This document shows positions 54,962-64,000 of a stretch of DNA of 64,000 bases, one piece after another. The stretch covers positions 1 to 64,000 of the forward strand of contig JAGVSM010000967.1 in assembly GCA_022494885.1 (NCBI GenBank), in the 5' to 3' direction. This DNA is from Micrasema longulum (Eukaryota > Arthropoda > Insecta > Trichoptera > Brachycentridae). A model generated the notes under the pieces. The model ran no database searches. It was not told the origin of the DNA and saw nothing but the letters and a program-made list of their open reading frames with translations. A program made the translations under genes and the position numbers. Position 1 is the first letter of the stretch; each line of letters begins with the position of its first letter.

Positions 54962-55485
54962 ATCTATCTATTTATTTATTTTATGAAAGATAGTTTATAA
55001 CACATTATTTGAGACATAAGTCCCAACCCCGTGGGATTAAAAGTCCTGTGTTGAGTTGACACGAGCAATGACGAGTATGCTCGAGGTCCCAGGATGAATT
55101 CCGGACGGTCGACATTAAATATGAGATCATAAGTGTTTTAACACTGCTATATTTCAGTCTTATTTTGGCATATAAAGATATCCATATCTGAACAGAGACG
55201 AAAGAAAAAACTTTGGTATCTCAAATGCTCATTTCGGCTCCGAAGGAATTACTTTGGAATGTGAAAATCTTGGCATCTGAGTGGCTTTATCAATGTATAC
55301 ACTATGTAACATTTACTATTCTGCCCTGCGTGTGATTCCACATATCTACAATTTTTAAATTTATATACATTTGTTCAAGGTGGGTGTGTTTTCACATTAT
55401 TTATACCTACTTCCACAATAGGCGACATCTGTGGATTTTTAAGTCAAGTTTTATGACAATATTCTTAATTTGTGCAATCAAACAC
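54962..55485. other. No gene; weak tRNA-like patch at 55040-55115
   Basis: Around 55085 gaggtcccaggatgaattcc loosely resembles a B-box, but no A-box or SINE body follows. Weak P-like words (actatgtaacatttactatt) at 55300. Confidence 0.3.
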
Positions 55486-55489
55486 TCTT

Positions 55490-56905
55490 ATTTGCTGCAA
55501 CAAAGATAAAACATTTTTGAGAAGGGAATATGGAAGTCTAGGCATTCACAGGACTTAAGATCTGTCATTTGCTGGTTTAAGTGACCACTTTATACACTTT
55601 GTAACATTCACCATTTTGCCTATGTTTGAACATCCATGTATCCAAAATTCTTCCATTTGTTAACTTTTGTTAAGTAACAGAGCCTAAACCTTAATCAAGT
55701 GGATGAGATTCATCTGGCTGAACCAATTCACATACTGGGCAACGCCTAAAAACCATTTCCCACTTTTTATATCTAATTTTGATACCCCTAAATGAAACAT
55801 TATTTTACCATTTTGACATTTAATAACTCCCAAGGGAGGAAATCCAGCCTATCGCAAATATTTGGGCATACTTGTTTAGGAAATACGGATGTTTAAACAT
55901 GGACAGAATGGTGAATGTTACACTCTTAGAACTCTTTACTTTACATTTGTTCGAAGTCAATTAGAATTCGCGTCTCCCGCTTGGAGACCTTAATACAAAA
56001 AATACATTAACCGAATTGAATCAATCCAATCAAAATTTTTATCGTATTGCAATTTTAGACGGTCGACTCAGAATACAGGTCCAGATGAATCTATAAACTT
56101 ACCTCAACTCCAAACTCTCCAAACTCGAAGGAACATGGCTGATGCCATTTTTATGTATAAAACTTTGAATAACATGATAGATTGCCCTAAGATTCTGTCA
56201 CTTATTAATTTTAGAGTCCCAGAAACCAATCTCTTTTTAAAATTTCTATATGTTCAACTAAATCTTTTCAAAATTCATTTGTAAATAGAACCTGCCATAT
56301 GTGTAATCAGAAATTAAATTGTATTGATATTAATAACATATCTTTAACTTCCTTTAAAAGTGAAATTTCCAAAAATAATTCAAGTTATGATGTTGCGCCT
56401 TAAATCCGCAGCCTATATTATGCAGGTTATGTGCAGTTCTGTATGAAGGCACATAATAAATGAACACTGTATGGTCAACTATAGTTGTATTATTTATTAT
56501 AATGTGCAACTGTGTGACCAATATTCATTTAAATTTCTAGTAATATTATAAGTTTTGTATGATTAGTTATTTTATGTTATGTATATTTTTATGTGACAAC
56601 ATTTACAATAACAATATTATGTGGAAGCCTCTAATTGGACTTTATGATATGTATTTATGGTAAAATTGATTCTTATAAATATATAAATGTCTGTTGGCTT
56701 TCCAATGAAATAAAATAAAATAAAACAGTGCGTAAAGTGGCCGCATAAACCAGCCAATGATAGGTTTTAGCTGTGTAAATGCCTTGACTTCCATATTCCC
56801 TTCTAAAAAATGTTTTTGGTCTGTTCCAACAAATGTCCATTTTAATAACTTCCTAGGGAGGAAATCAAGTCTGTCTACAAACATTTAGATATACTCAAAA
56901 CATAA
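55490..56905. mobile_element. Fold-back element, family P subfamily 2, split by a LINE
   Basis: Left part 55490-55923: tatttgctgcaacaaagata, gagaagggaatatggaagtc, tgtcatttgctggtttaag, centre (gattcatctggctgaacc, aacgcctaaaaaccattt), then the outer motif inverse (caaatatttgggcatactt) and gaatggtgaatgttacac. Right part resumes at 56726 with agtgcgtaaagtggccgc, aaccagccaatgatagg, attcccttctaaaaaatg and outer end gtctacaaacatttag. The sequence gttacac-agtgtgtaaag is continuous in other P copies, which fixes the break. Confidence 0.87.
55924..56725 (+). mobile_element. LINE-F, 5'-truncated, inserted into a P element
   Basis: From 56108 the plus strand reads LQTLQTRRNMADAIFMYKTL, then IDCPKILSLINFRVPETN; after a frameshift it continues SFVNRTCHMCNQKL, ISLTSFKSEISK and stops with TAA at 56401-56403. 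The blocks R-MADAIFMYK-LN, CP-ILSLINFRVP and R-CHMCN are the C-terminal region of Jockey/CR1-type polymerases (family knowledge). The 3' UTR of about 300 bp ends in an A-rich (AAATA)n tail at 56703-56725. About 800 bp, so heavily 5'-truncated. Any target duplication is at most 2 bp (AC). Confidence 0.88.
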
Positions 56906-57059
56906 TTTTTTGTATTTTATGTTTACATTTTTAGTCATATTAGGTATAAAGTGTATATCAGATTTTTTTATTTATTATTTCCATGCTTTATGCATTTGTT
57001 TATTTTTTCAAGAGAACTATTGCTATGAATACAATGCTTTACATACAGTGAAATAATTC

Positions 57060-57368
57060 AATTATCACAATATTTTGAGTTGGTCCAAATGTTGAACAAA
57101 CTCAAAATACTGGATTTTACCTTCTAGGGTTGCCTAGTATGTGAAATAATTCGATCAGATGAATCTCTTAACAACAATAAAGCTTTCAGCTTTTTAACGT
57201 CTCTAAAATCAACTGATGGAAGAATATAAGAAATAGGGATGTTTAAACATAGGCAAAATGTAAAAGTAGCCACTTAAACCAGTCAATGACAAGTCATAAG
57301 ACCTGTAAAGGCATAGACTTCCATATTCCCTTTTCTAAAATGTGATCTATCTTTTTCGTAATTTGTTA
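57060..57368. mobile_element. Family P fragment with palindromic outer ends
   Basis: Opens with attttgagttggtccaaatg and its near-immediate inverse gaacaaactcaaaatact (57072-57112), then a centre (aatctcttaacaacaataaa, gatggaagaatataagaaat) and the right arm (taaaccagtcaatgacaag, cataagacctgtaaagg). Confidence 0.75.
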
Positions 57369-57369
57369 A

Positions 57370-57772
57370 TTAAATTATCGTTTTATTGTTCAGTGCACAG
57401 GAGTAAATAGTGTAACTTGTAAACCACTAAAAGACTGAAAAGAAAAGTTTACTTTACCTCGCGGTTACCCAAATAATGTTGAATTTTGCCTTAGTTTATG
57501 ATGAAAAGTTTATTTCTAACCCAAAAGCGTCCAGCCCTTGTAAGTCTCGAAAGGTCTGTGGTTGATTTATTACCGAACTTTAAACAAAATAATTTCACGT
57601 AAAATCAAATTACAATAAAAAACATTAGGAACCACGACGCTCCGTGGCTATAACTAATAACAATATTACACTCGGTACAAATGTTTGTAAATGAGTATTC
57701 TAATTTTTGATGTTTTCTGTAGATTAAACTCTACGGTTAGTATTTTTTTGGGATATATTTATTTTTTTATTC
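57370..57772. other. No gene recognised
   Basis: Unique AT-rich DNA; no repeat matched. Confidence 0.35.
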
Positions 57773-57774
57773 AT

Positions 57775-58430
57775 CTAAAATTACACTCGTTTTAATATTA
57801 ATGGACTTGTTAAGGCTTTTTAGGATGTGCCAAGCCACAATAAAAAATATATAGTAAGATTAATTAAATTAAATTATAATGACATGTGATGCAAAAGAAT
57901 AACAATCCATAAAAACAAAGTATAAATAATAAATCATAAAATTCCAAAGAAGACAATGTAAAAAAATAATCAGATATAAATATTAAAATACAAATTTTAC
58001 AAATTTAGATTCATAGATATCTTAATAAACAAAATAAGAGTATCATTGATATCAAAAGAAAAAAAAAATTAAAACATAATTGAAATGATAATTGAGATAT
58101 GGTTTCTAGAAACCCACTGTTTACTTTAGTAAGAACCGAGGGTAGTAAATAATATGTTAAATAACAGTGAGTACTAAATTAAATAATACAAAAATGAATA
58201 TTGAAAAAACATAAAATAACGAGCAAATAAAAGTGTGGAAGGAAAGCAGACTAGTCTCTTTCCACTAATCACGAATTTTAAAAAGATTGACAACCTCGTC
58301 CCTATCAATGTGCAGCAACCAATTACAAACATTTTTCTTAAATACATTGGCACTTATAGAGTTCTTTATGGCTACCGGAAGTTGATTAAAACTTTTAAAA
58401 GCAGACCAGTTAAGCCAATAAAATAAAACC
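57775..58430 (-). mobile_element. LINE-X: polymerase C-terminus plus 3' UTR
   Basis: A minus-strand frame runs from about 58426 to TAG at 58265-58267: VLFYWLNWSAFKSFNQLP, VAIKNSISANVFKKNV, NWLLHIDRDEVVNLFKIRD. The F---NQLP--IK---S---FKK---NWLL pattern is the usual end of LINE polymerases. The UTR then matches 40350-41290 down to a gccttaacaag-type 3' end on the minus strand. This copy gives the coding identity to the type X UTR pieces at 10940 and 52430. Confidence 0.82.
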
Positions 58431-58431
58431 T

Positions 58432-59198
58432 GTTATAAAGATTCATCTATTGGCAAAGGCGCTTATTTGACATAAAAAATGACGAGAGGGCGCAGCCTCA
58501 TTTTTCTCCATACAAACGTTTTCCTGTATTTCCTCCGTGAATTATGGCACTAAAGCATTTTTTTACACAGTACAGATGTTTACTATTGGCGTGTGCTTAT
58601 ACTTCAGATTTCGGCACTTCAAAACTGAACCAATTTTGTTGTTTTTTTCTACAAAGAAAGTACCAGAATATTTTTTTTTTGTCGGTACTTTTTAGTTTTT
58701 CAAAATAATTATCATGTTAGTATGCGGTATAACCGAAGACAGCAGATAAAACTGAGCGTTTTTAGGTATTTTTGAGCGGCTTTTAAAAAGTTTATTTGAG
58801 TCTTTTATTTAGTTTTGTCTGGTCGTTTATTGTATAATTTCAGTCCCTGATTTATTAGTCTCGATTGCCTTTGTCTTGTTTTGGAATGTTGTATGTGGTA
58901 TGTGGTATTGTTCTGATATTCTTGTATTGTGTTCATGTTCATTTCAATTTTTTTCCAGTTTTAATTTTTTGTCTACAATAACATTAGTGGCTAAATTATG
59001 AAAAAAATTTAAAGGTTCTAGTTGAAAAAGTTCATTCACCTTTAATTGTTTCGTTTTTTTTTAAAGTTTTTTAGTTGGTGTTATATAAGGGAGGTCATAT
59101 ACTAGCTTCAATATTTTATTTTGCTGTCGTTGTAGTCTTTTTATGTCGTTTTGGTTTCTGTTTCATTGTTTTGTTTGTTTTTTTTAAAGTTTTTTTTA
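58432..59198. other. No gene recognised
   Basis: Pyrimidine-rich and T-rich; 58470-58520 is GC-richer (gacgagagggcgcagcctc). No frame. Confidence 0.35.
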
Positions 59199-59199
59199 C

Positions 59200-59352
59200 T
59201 CTAGAATATTTCATAGTCCCTGGACTGGTACCTGAAGCGTAAGATTGATCATCTTACATTCATGTAATAAAAATGTTTAAGATACGCTGCAATTAGTGTA
59301 CCAATGCAGAACCCCATGCACCATTAAGTGCAGAAAGGAAAGGAAGATGCTT
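59200..59352 (+). mobile_element. SINE S1, 3' part
   Basis: gaatatttcatagtccctgg, actggtacctgaagcgtaag, attgatcatcttacattcatg, aagatacgctgcaattagtg, ccaatgcagaacccc and ttaagtgcagaaagg. The tRNA-like head is missing (5' truncation). Confidence 0.78.
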
Positions 59353-59579
59353 ATTAATCTATTTATTTATTTCACATTATTTTTTATTTTTTTTCATTTG
59401 AACACCTTGTTTATAATAAGCCTGCAAGTGTTTAAGTATAATTTTACAAATTTATGAAAATTTATTTCTGTACAAATGAAATATAAGGTTAGTTATGTGT
59501 GTGAAATCGAACCAGAACTTTTATCATGTGATATCAACTCAATGTTTACTTTCAGGCAAAAATATAAATTTATAAGGAA

Positions 59580-59820
59580 TTAACCGCTACGTTTTGTACT
59601 AGTTATCACGTATTTCTAAAATCCTAAAGGTCCTGAGTTTGATCTCTAGAAAGGACGACATATTTGCCTAAGAGGTGTTTAATATTTCAGTGCCACACTG
59701 GTACCGGATGCGTAAGACAGATCACTTTAATATCCTGTAATAAATGGTCGAGCCGCACTGCATTTGATTTACGAATGTAGTGCTTAAAAACTGTTGTGTG
59801 CGGATAAAAATGACAACGAC
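59580..59820 (+). mobile_element. SINE S1, diverged copy
   Basis: Head ccgctacgttttgtactagt with a worn A-box, B-box-like gagtttgatctctag, body atttcagtgccacactggt, gatgcgtaagacagatcac, gagccgcactgcatttgat. About 240 bp, more diverged than any other S1 here. Confidence 0.68.
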
Positions 59821-59821
59821 C

Positions 59822-60638
59822 AGAAGACAAGGAATTTTATTTTGACAAAACAAAACATTTTAAGAAGGGAAAAATGAACGAATGAAACCGGGAACAGCAC
59901 CATACATGAACACAATTTATGCATAAAAGTTCAGAAATAAATTCAGCTAACGTAAAAAGTCTCTTCCACAACTTTTTTCCTAGAAATGTTGATTATTTTC
60001 AAATTTATTTAAGTCAAAAACGAAAAAAGTTGTAAAACGAATTATAATATATTTTTTCACACACGTATTATATTTTATACGGGGATTTCATATTTCATCT
60101 TTCAATTATTTATGAAAAAATACATCGTTTTTAATTTTACATATAACATAACATATTTTATCTGTACAAAATAGTCTCAATCAGCAAAATTGCTGCTATG
60201 AGGGGATATAATATATTATAGACAATAGTTTTGATAAAAAGTCGATAAAGTAACATCACATATCACTCGTCACACGGGCTGTAAGAACTGTTTTATTTGT
60301 GTGTTTTTTAAGTAAATACATGTTTTGTATATTTTTTTGGTCATCAAAAAGTGAACTGTTAAAAGTTATTGATGTAAACATATAACTGTTTCATTTTCTG
60401 TTAGTCCTAGGTTGTTCGCAAGTTGAATTATTTGACGCTCTTTTGTATATTTTATGTATATTGTAGTTAAAACTCAATTTAATATTTGTGTTTATTCTAT
60501 TCTTTTTCATCTTTAGTATCATCTTTACCTATTCTGTATATATGAATTAATCTAAATTGAGCAATTTTGTTATTCTATATAAATATGTGGTTCAAATATA
60601 CTTATTAAAATTAATAAAATGTGTCCAGGTGTGTAAGA
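59822..60638. other. No gene; probably LINE-H 3' UTR in the upper part
   Basis: 60290-60640 would be the 3' UTR of the minus-strand LINE below, but I found no second copy to confirm its end. The lower part shows nothing. Confidence 0.35.
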
Positions 60639-60639
60639 A

Positions 60640-60965
60640 TGTGTTTTAATAAATTTTCCAATTTTTCTGTACCTAAGCTAACAAATCTTTTTTTACAAAT
60701 TTGTTTAATTGAATCCGGGTCATAGTTTTGCAATGTTTGGGTAACATATTGAATATTTTGGGGCCTAAAAACCTGAAATTTCTTTTCCAGAATTTAGAGT
60801 GTATTGTAGACCCCATGACCCATCCCTTAATTTTACTATTGGTATTGTGAGAGTGTTCCTTTTGGGATTGAGCAGAATAATTCACTTTCACAAACATTCT
60901 AAGAATATAGAAATGCCGAATATTTGAGATCTCAAATTCCTCAAACAACTCGACCCTAGAGTACC
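60640..60965 (-). mobile_element. LINE-H: polymerase C-terminal remnant
   Basis: A 91-codon minus-strand frame (60948-60673) carries HNTNSKIKGWVMG, RNFRFLGPKIFNMLP and LNKFVKKDLLA. The HN(T)N spacing, the F--LGPK-FN-LP block and the closing FKK-L correspond to the C-terminus of CR1/Jockey-type polymerases. A second copy of the RNFRFLGPKI block is at 30870-30925. Confidence 0.83.
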
Positions 60966-61044
60966 TGGAGAGCGAGTGCTAAATGTTAAGATATCGTTAT
61001 CCAGCCACATTTTATTATTTCCATGTCTTTTTTCAAAGAAATCA

Positions 61045-61214
61045 TTGCGTTCTTGTGATTTACCCAAATATTGCAATTTTGGTGGCCATTTTCAACGAGT
61101 TGTAAATAACTCACTATTAGAAAATGGAAATTATGATGTTGTAGAGTGGGGTGCGAACCACGGGTCTTTGATCCATTAGTACACGACACTAGCCACGGGA
61201 CCACAACCCGTTTC
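61045..61214 (-). mobile_element. SINE, type S2
   Basis: Tail ttgcgttcttgtgatttacc, body caacgagttgtaaataactc, gagtggggtgcgaaccacg (B-box inverse) and gacactagccacgggacc with caacccg (head). The A-box is legible in inverse. Full length. Confidence 0.82.
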
Positions 61215-61404
61215 ATATATGTTTATATTACGGACACATTAATATACACGTATAATGAATATGTTTAAATATGATACGTTCACAGATGCATTTATTGTAT
61301 TTTATTCGGGGACCTTTTTTTTCTGCAGAAAAAAAAAGAATATCGAAATATGGGGTTAATTGCAACTATAGGGGGATGAGAAACAGTTTCTGGTAAAAGA
61401 AAAA

Positions 61405-62000
61405 AAAAACAATTTATTTATTTATTTAGCATTTCACAGTTTTAAAATGTACATAGTTTATTTGTTTCAGGTCCCGACTAGCTAGGAAATTCCTGTGTTT
61501 AGGAAGGACCTTATTTTATTCATGTGATTTTTTTTTATTTTTAATTTCATTAAATGATGCTTAATAAATTCAAAGAATAATAATAACATTATTAAAAATC
61601 AATATAAATTTAAATTAGAAAACATGCAAGTAATAATAATAAAAATTGAATCATAAAAATAGATTAGAAAATATGCAATTAATAGTAAATAAATGAGACA
61701 CAATTATTATAAATTATAAAACATACCGATAATAATAAAAATTGAACCACAAATACACATTATATATAAAATGAGTAATTAAGAAATTAAACAAAAATAT
61801 AAATTGGAAAACATACCGATAATAATAAAAATTGAAGAACAAAAATAAATTACAGAATATACCATTTATAATTTTTTTTTAAAAATAAGATACGGTTAAA
61901 ATACTAGTTTTAAAAAGAAAAAAAAACATATGTAAATGAATAAACATAAAAAGTAAAAATGAAATATACATAAAAAATACCTTTAAACTGATTTTCGGTT
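61405..62000 (-). mobile_element. LINE 3' UTR, type Y, with internal repetition
   Basis: Starts with the (TTTA)n inverse tail at 61413-61427, then the hairpin tcaggtcccgactagctagg ... aggaaggacc, then a UTR in which the phrase aaaacataccgataataat recurs at 61731 and 61809 with weaker forms between, at about 60-80-bp spacing. The same phrase is at 37100. No polymerase sequence follows. Confidence 0.6.
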
Positions 62001-62004
62001 CTTT

Positions 62005-62690
62005 TTGCTATCATTGTGTACGTTAAAAAGTCGGTAATTTTACGTTGGTAAAAACACTTTGAATGATTCACAGGGGTAACTCAAAATAACACAAAAAAAT
62101 ATTACTTAAATCCATTTATTAGTCTATCGTCTACAACATAAATCACAAATATCAACTTCACAAATGATAAAATCGAATTCACACTAGATGACTGATTTTT
62201 TGTGAATTTGATGTTAATAGAAACGACTTGTGAACGAAAACGACGTTTGGATTGAAAAAACCTTAATTTTTCTTATGTGGTACTTGTTATTTTTTTGTTT
62301 AAATTATAATTACCTTCTAATAAACATTTGTGCCAGTTTTATTTTTATGAATATCAAATAATCCTTTCTCTCTTAAGAAGGGAAAAGCAACAAGCCATAT
62401 TTTATAATAAAACGTTTAGAAAAACTCCTGTGAGAGCAAAATGCTGAATTTAAATTATAGTCCAAGTCGGTCTTGGAATTTTTAAAAGTTTTTTTTTAAT
62501 TAAAAAAAAAAATGTAGACATTTGAATGAAAATTTTGTTTCTATTCGCCCCGTATTACCGGTACCCATTACTGTAACGTCTTGCTAAAAAAACAAACATA
62601 TTCTTTTTAATCCATTAAATAAACGCATTCATGTTTCACTTAGTTATATTTTATTATATTATATGTATTTTACAACATCTTTATAATAAA
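62005..62690. other. No gene recognised
   Basis: AT-rich; contains the beginning of the LINE-I region only at its end. Nothing else noted. Confidence 0.3.
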
Positions 62691-62694
62691 TTAT

Positions 62695-63300
62695 TCTTCA
62701 CAACCTAGCGCTCCAAAATATCTTGCTGAGAATTTCATTTACCTTTCTGATTATGGTTTTTTGCTTTGCTCTTCTCAGGAGAAAACATTTTCCATTCCTC
62801 GACATAGCACATCATTTTCAGCTATTCCTTTTCTGTTCAAGGTACTAGACTTTGGAATGAGCTACCTCTTCTTATAAAAAACGCACCTTCTTTAGCCACC
62901 TTCAAAAAACGCCTGAAACATTACGATGCATCCTCAGAATTCTGAACTTCCTGTATTTTAATGTTTTTTGTTAATTTACTTTTTATCCCTTTTCTTTCTT
63001 TGGTTCCAGTTTCTCTCTCTTTTCATACTAATTTTCTGATTCCATATTCTCCATCCTTTAATATGTATAAAATAATGTTTTTCTTAAAGTCAATATGTGC
63101 AAACCTTATCTTTCAATTAAAAACGGCTGTTATTTTTAATTAATTAGGTTTTTTTATGTTTATATTTTAATTTTTTAGCACTTATTTTTTACCAACTCTT
63201 CTTTTGACCAGTCTATTTTTTGGTTGGCTGTAAGATATTGCTTTTATTAATAAATCCGCCAAAGTATTTATTATTTGTATTTGAAGTTTTAAATAAATAA
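62695..63300 (+). mobile_element. LINE-I: polymerase tail with frameshift and type 1 3' UTR
   Basis: In one frame SIPRHSTSFS (IPRHS from 62794), then in another frame from 62838: QGTRLWNELPLLIKN, APSLATFKKRLKHY, ASSEF and TGA at 62943-62945. The R-S/T-S-F block followed by G-RLWN-LP-LIK--PSL-TFKK-LK is a textbook LINE polymerase end (Jockey/CR1 group). The two halves are in different frames, so at least one indel has occurred. The UTR matches in inverse 31600-31985 and 3996-4330, and ends tccgccaaagtatttatta with (TAAA)n. Confidence 0.88.
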
Positions 63301-63301
63301 A

Positions 63302-63600
63302 TACGCACGTACGTTTCTTATGAATGTAAACCTTAAAAACTTACACGTATAAAAGTAAAAAAGTAATTGGTAAATGTATTTTCTCCTATGTTGAATCTCA
63401 ATCTAACTTTTCCACAATTTCAATCCTCCGATAAAATGGGCGCGATAACGCGGTAAAGGGTATTTCGTTGTCACCAAACTTGGGAGCGAAGGGTGGAGGA
63501 CTCTTTTTTCCTCCCTTCGCCTCTCAACTCGTCCTTTATTTTCGCATTAGATCCATGAAGGATTTATGAACGCCGCACCTTTTGGCTGAAAGGCGCCATG
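63302..63600. other. Non-coding, GC-richer, with a hairpin
   Basis: 63486-63520 folds: GCGAAGGG (63486-63493) pairs with CCCTTCGC (63513-63520), with adjacent GGAGG/CCTCC pairing. The surrounding 63420-63600 has more CG than average. A plus-strand 71-codon ATG frame starts at 63598 and has no recognised motif. Confidence 0.4.
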
Positions 63601-63813
63601 TTTACATCCCTAAATACGATTTTGTATGCAAACACCTGGGAGCTGGGAGCTCATATCCTGACAGATCTGGGACCTGGAAAATATCCTTTTCGGCATGTTT
63701 CTTTGGAGATTATCAGATTTTTAAAAATACTCTGGTTTGAAAAAGCGAACGTAGATAAAGAGTTTTTTTACTTTAACTTTACAAATGCGGGTTATTTGTT
63801 GTTTGCTTACTAA
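63598..63813 (+). other. 71-codon open frame of unknown status
   Basis: The ATG sits after a GC-richer stretch (gctgaaaggcgcc just before it). The translation has a mixed composition (TWELGAHILTDLGPGKYPF) unlike the Phe/Asn/Lys noise of AT-rich frames, but no domain, donor site or second copy supports it. Chance frame or a first exon; I cannot tell. Confidence 0.18.
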
Positions 63814-64000
63814 AAACCTTTTGAAAAATAAAATAAAATCTCTTTTATGCAATATTTTTGAAAATAATCGTATCAGTAATTTTTCGATGTCATTTTTCTA
63901 TAACATTTAAAATCAGTTTAGGCAATTATCAAATGCCGTTATTAACTTCAATAAATTAAAGAAAAATAATAAAGCACAAAAATGCATTGTAGTTTGAAAC

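Noticed and set aside
58235..58426. Plus-strand frame of 63 codons
   Set aside because: It is the antisense shadow of the LINE-X polymerase C-terminus on the minus strand.
1..64000. CRISPR array or prokaryotic operon
   Set aside because: No regularly spaced repeats with unique spacers, no ribosome binding sites with long frames; the repeats seen are SINE, LINE and MITE copies.

Overview
This window reads as strongly AT-rich eukaryotic, probably arthropod, non-coding DNA: intergenic or long-intron sequence filled with old, fragmented transposable elements. That inference rests on four things seen in the sequence: no open frame longer than about 118 codons, many tRNA-derived SINE copies, 3'-end fragments of several kinds of LINE reverse transcriptase, and short inverted-repeat DNA transposons. 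I find no intact host gene, no free-standing tRNA or rRNA gene, no CRISPR array, and nothing prokaryotic. Species and chromosome cannot be told from the sequence.

Layout. 0-4.7 kb: a hAT-like element with a perfect 8-bp target duplication, a small CCC...GGG repeat, the first copies of a long-arm fold-back family (here called P), and a LINE 3' UTR. 4.7-13 kb: mostly featureless, with a SINE, a stem-loop repeat (C), a 0.4-kb MITE (Q), a P copy and a LINE ending in a YNTR-type reverse-transcriptase tail. 13-26 kb: the best SINE copy (11-bp target duplication), the second Q copy, fold-backs, more P and more SINEs. 26-27 kb: a 460-bp pentanucleotide array. 27-38 kb: possible small exons, LINE UTRs, a Tc1/mariner-type end and further SINEs. 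38-41 kb: two LINEs of different clades abutting, then one LINE nested in another. 41-46 kb: a 50-bp-arm hairpin, a second C copy, and a 1.1-kb segment bounded by inverted repeats. 46-49 kb: a LINE with its YADD box, nested in the CCC...GGG repeat. 50-58 kb: a cluster of P copies, one split by an inserted LINE, and a small CpG-rich spot near 53.75 kb. 58-64 kb: four more LINE ends and more SINEs.

Nothing works together as a gene system. The value of the window is its record of insertion order: at least four nested insertions can be read directly, and several repeat families are abundant enough here for a consensus to be built. LINE clade assignments are by eye from conserved C-terminal motifs and are approximate.
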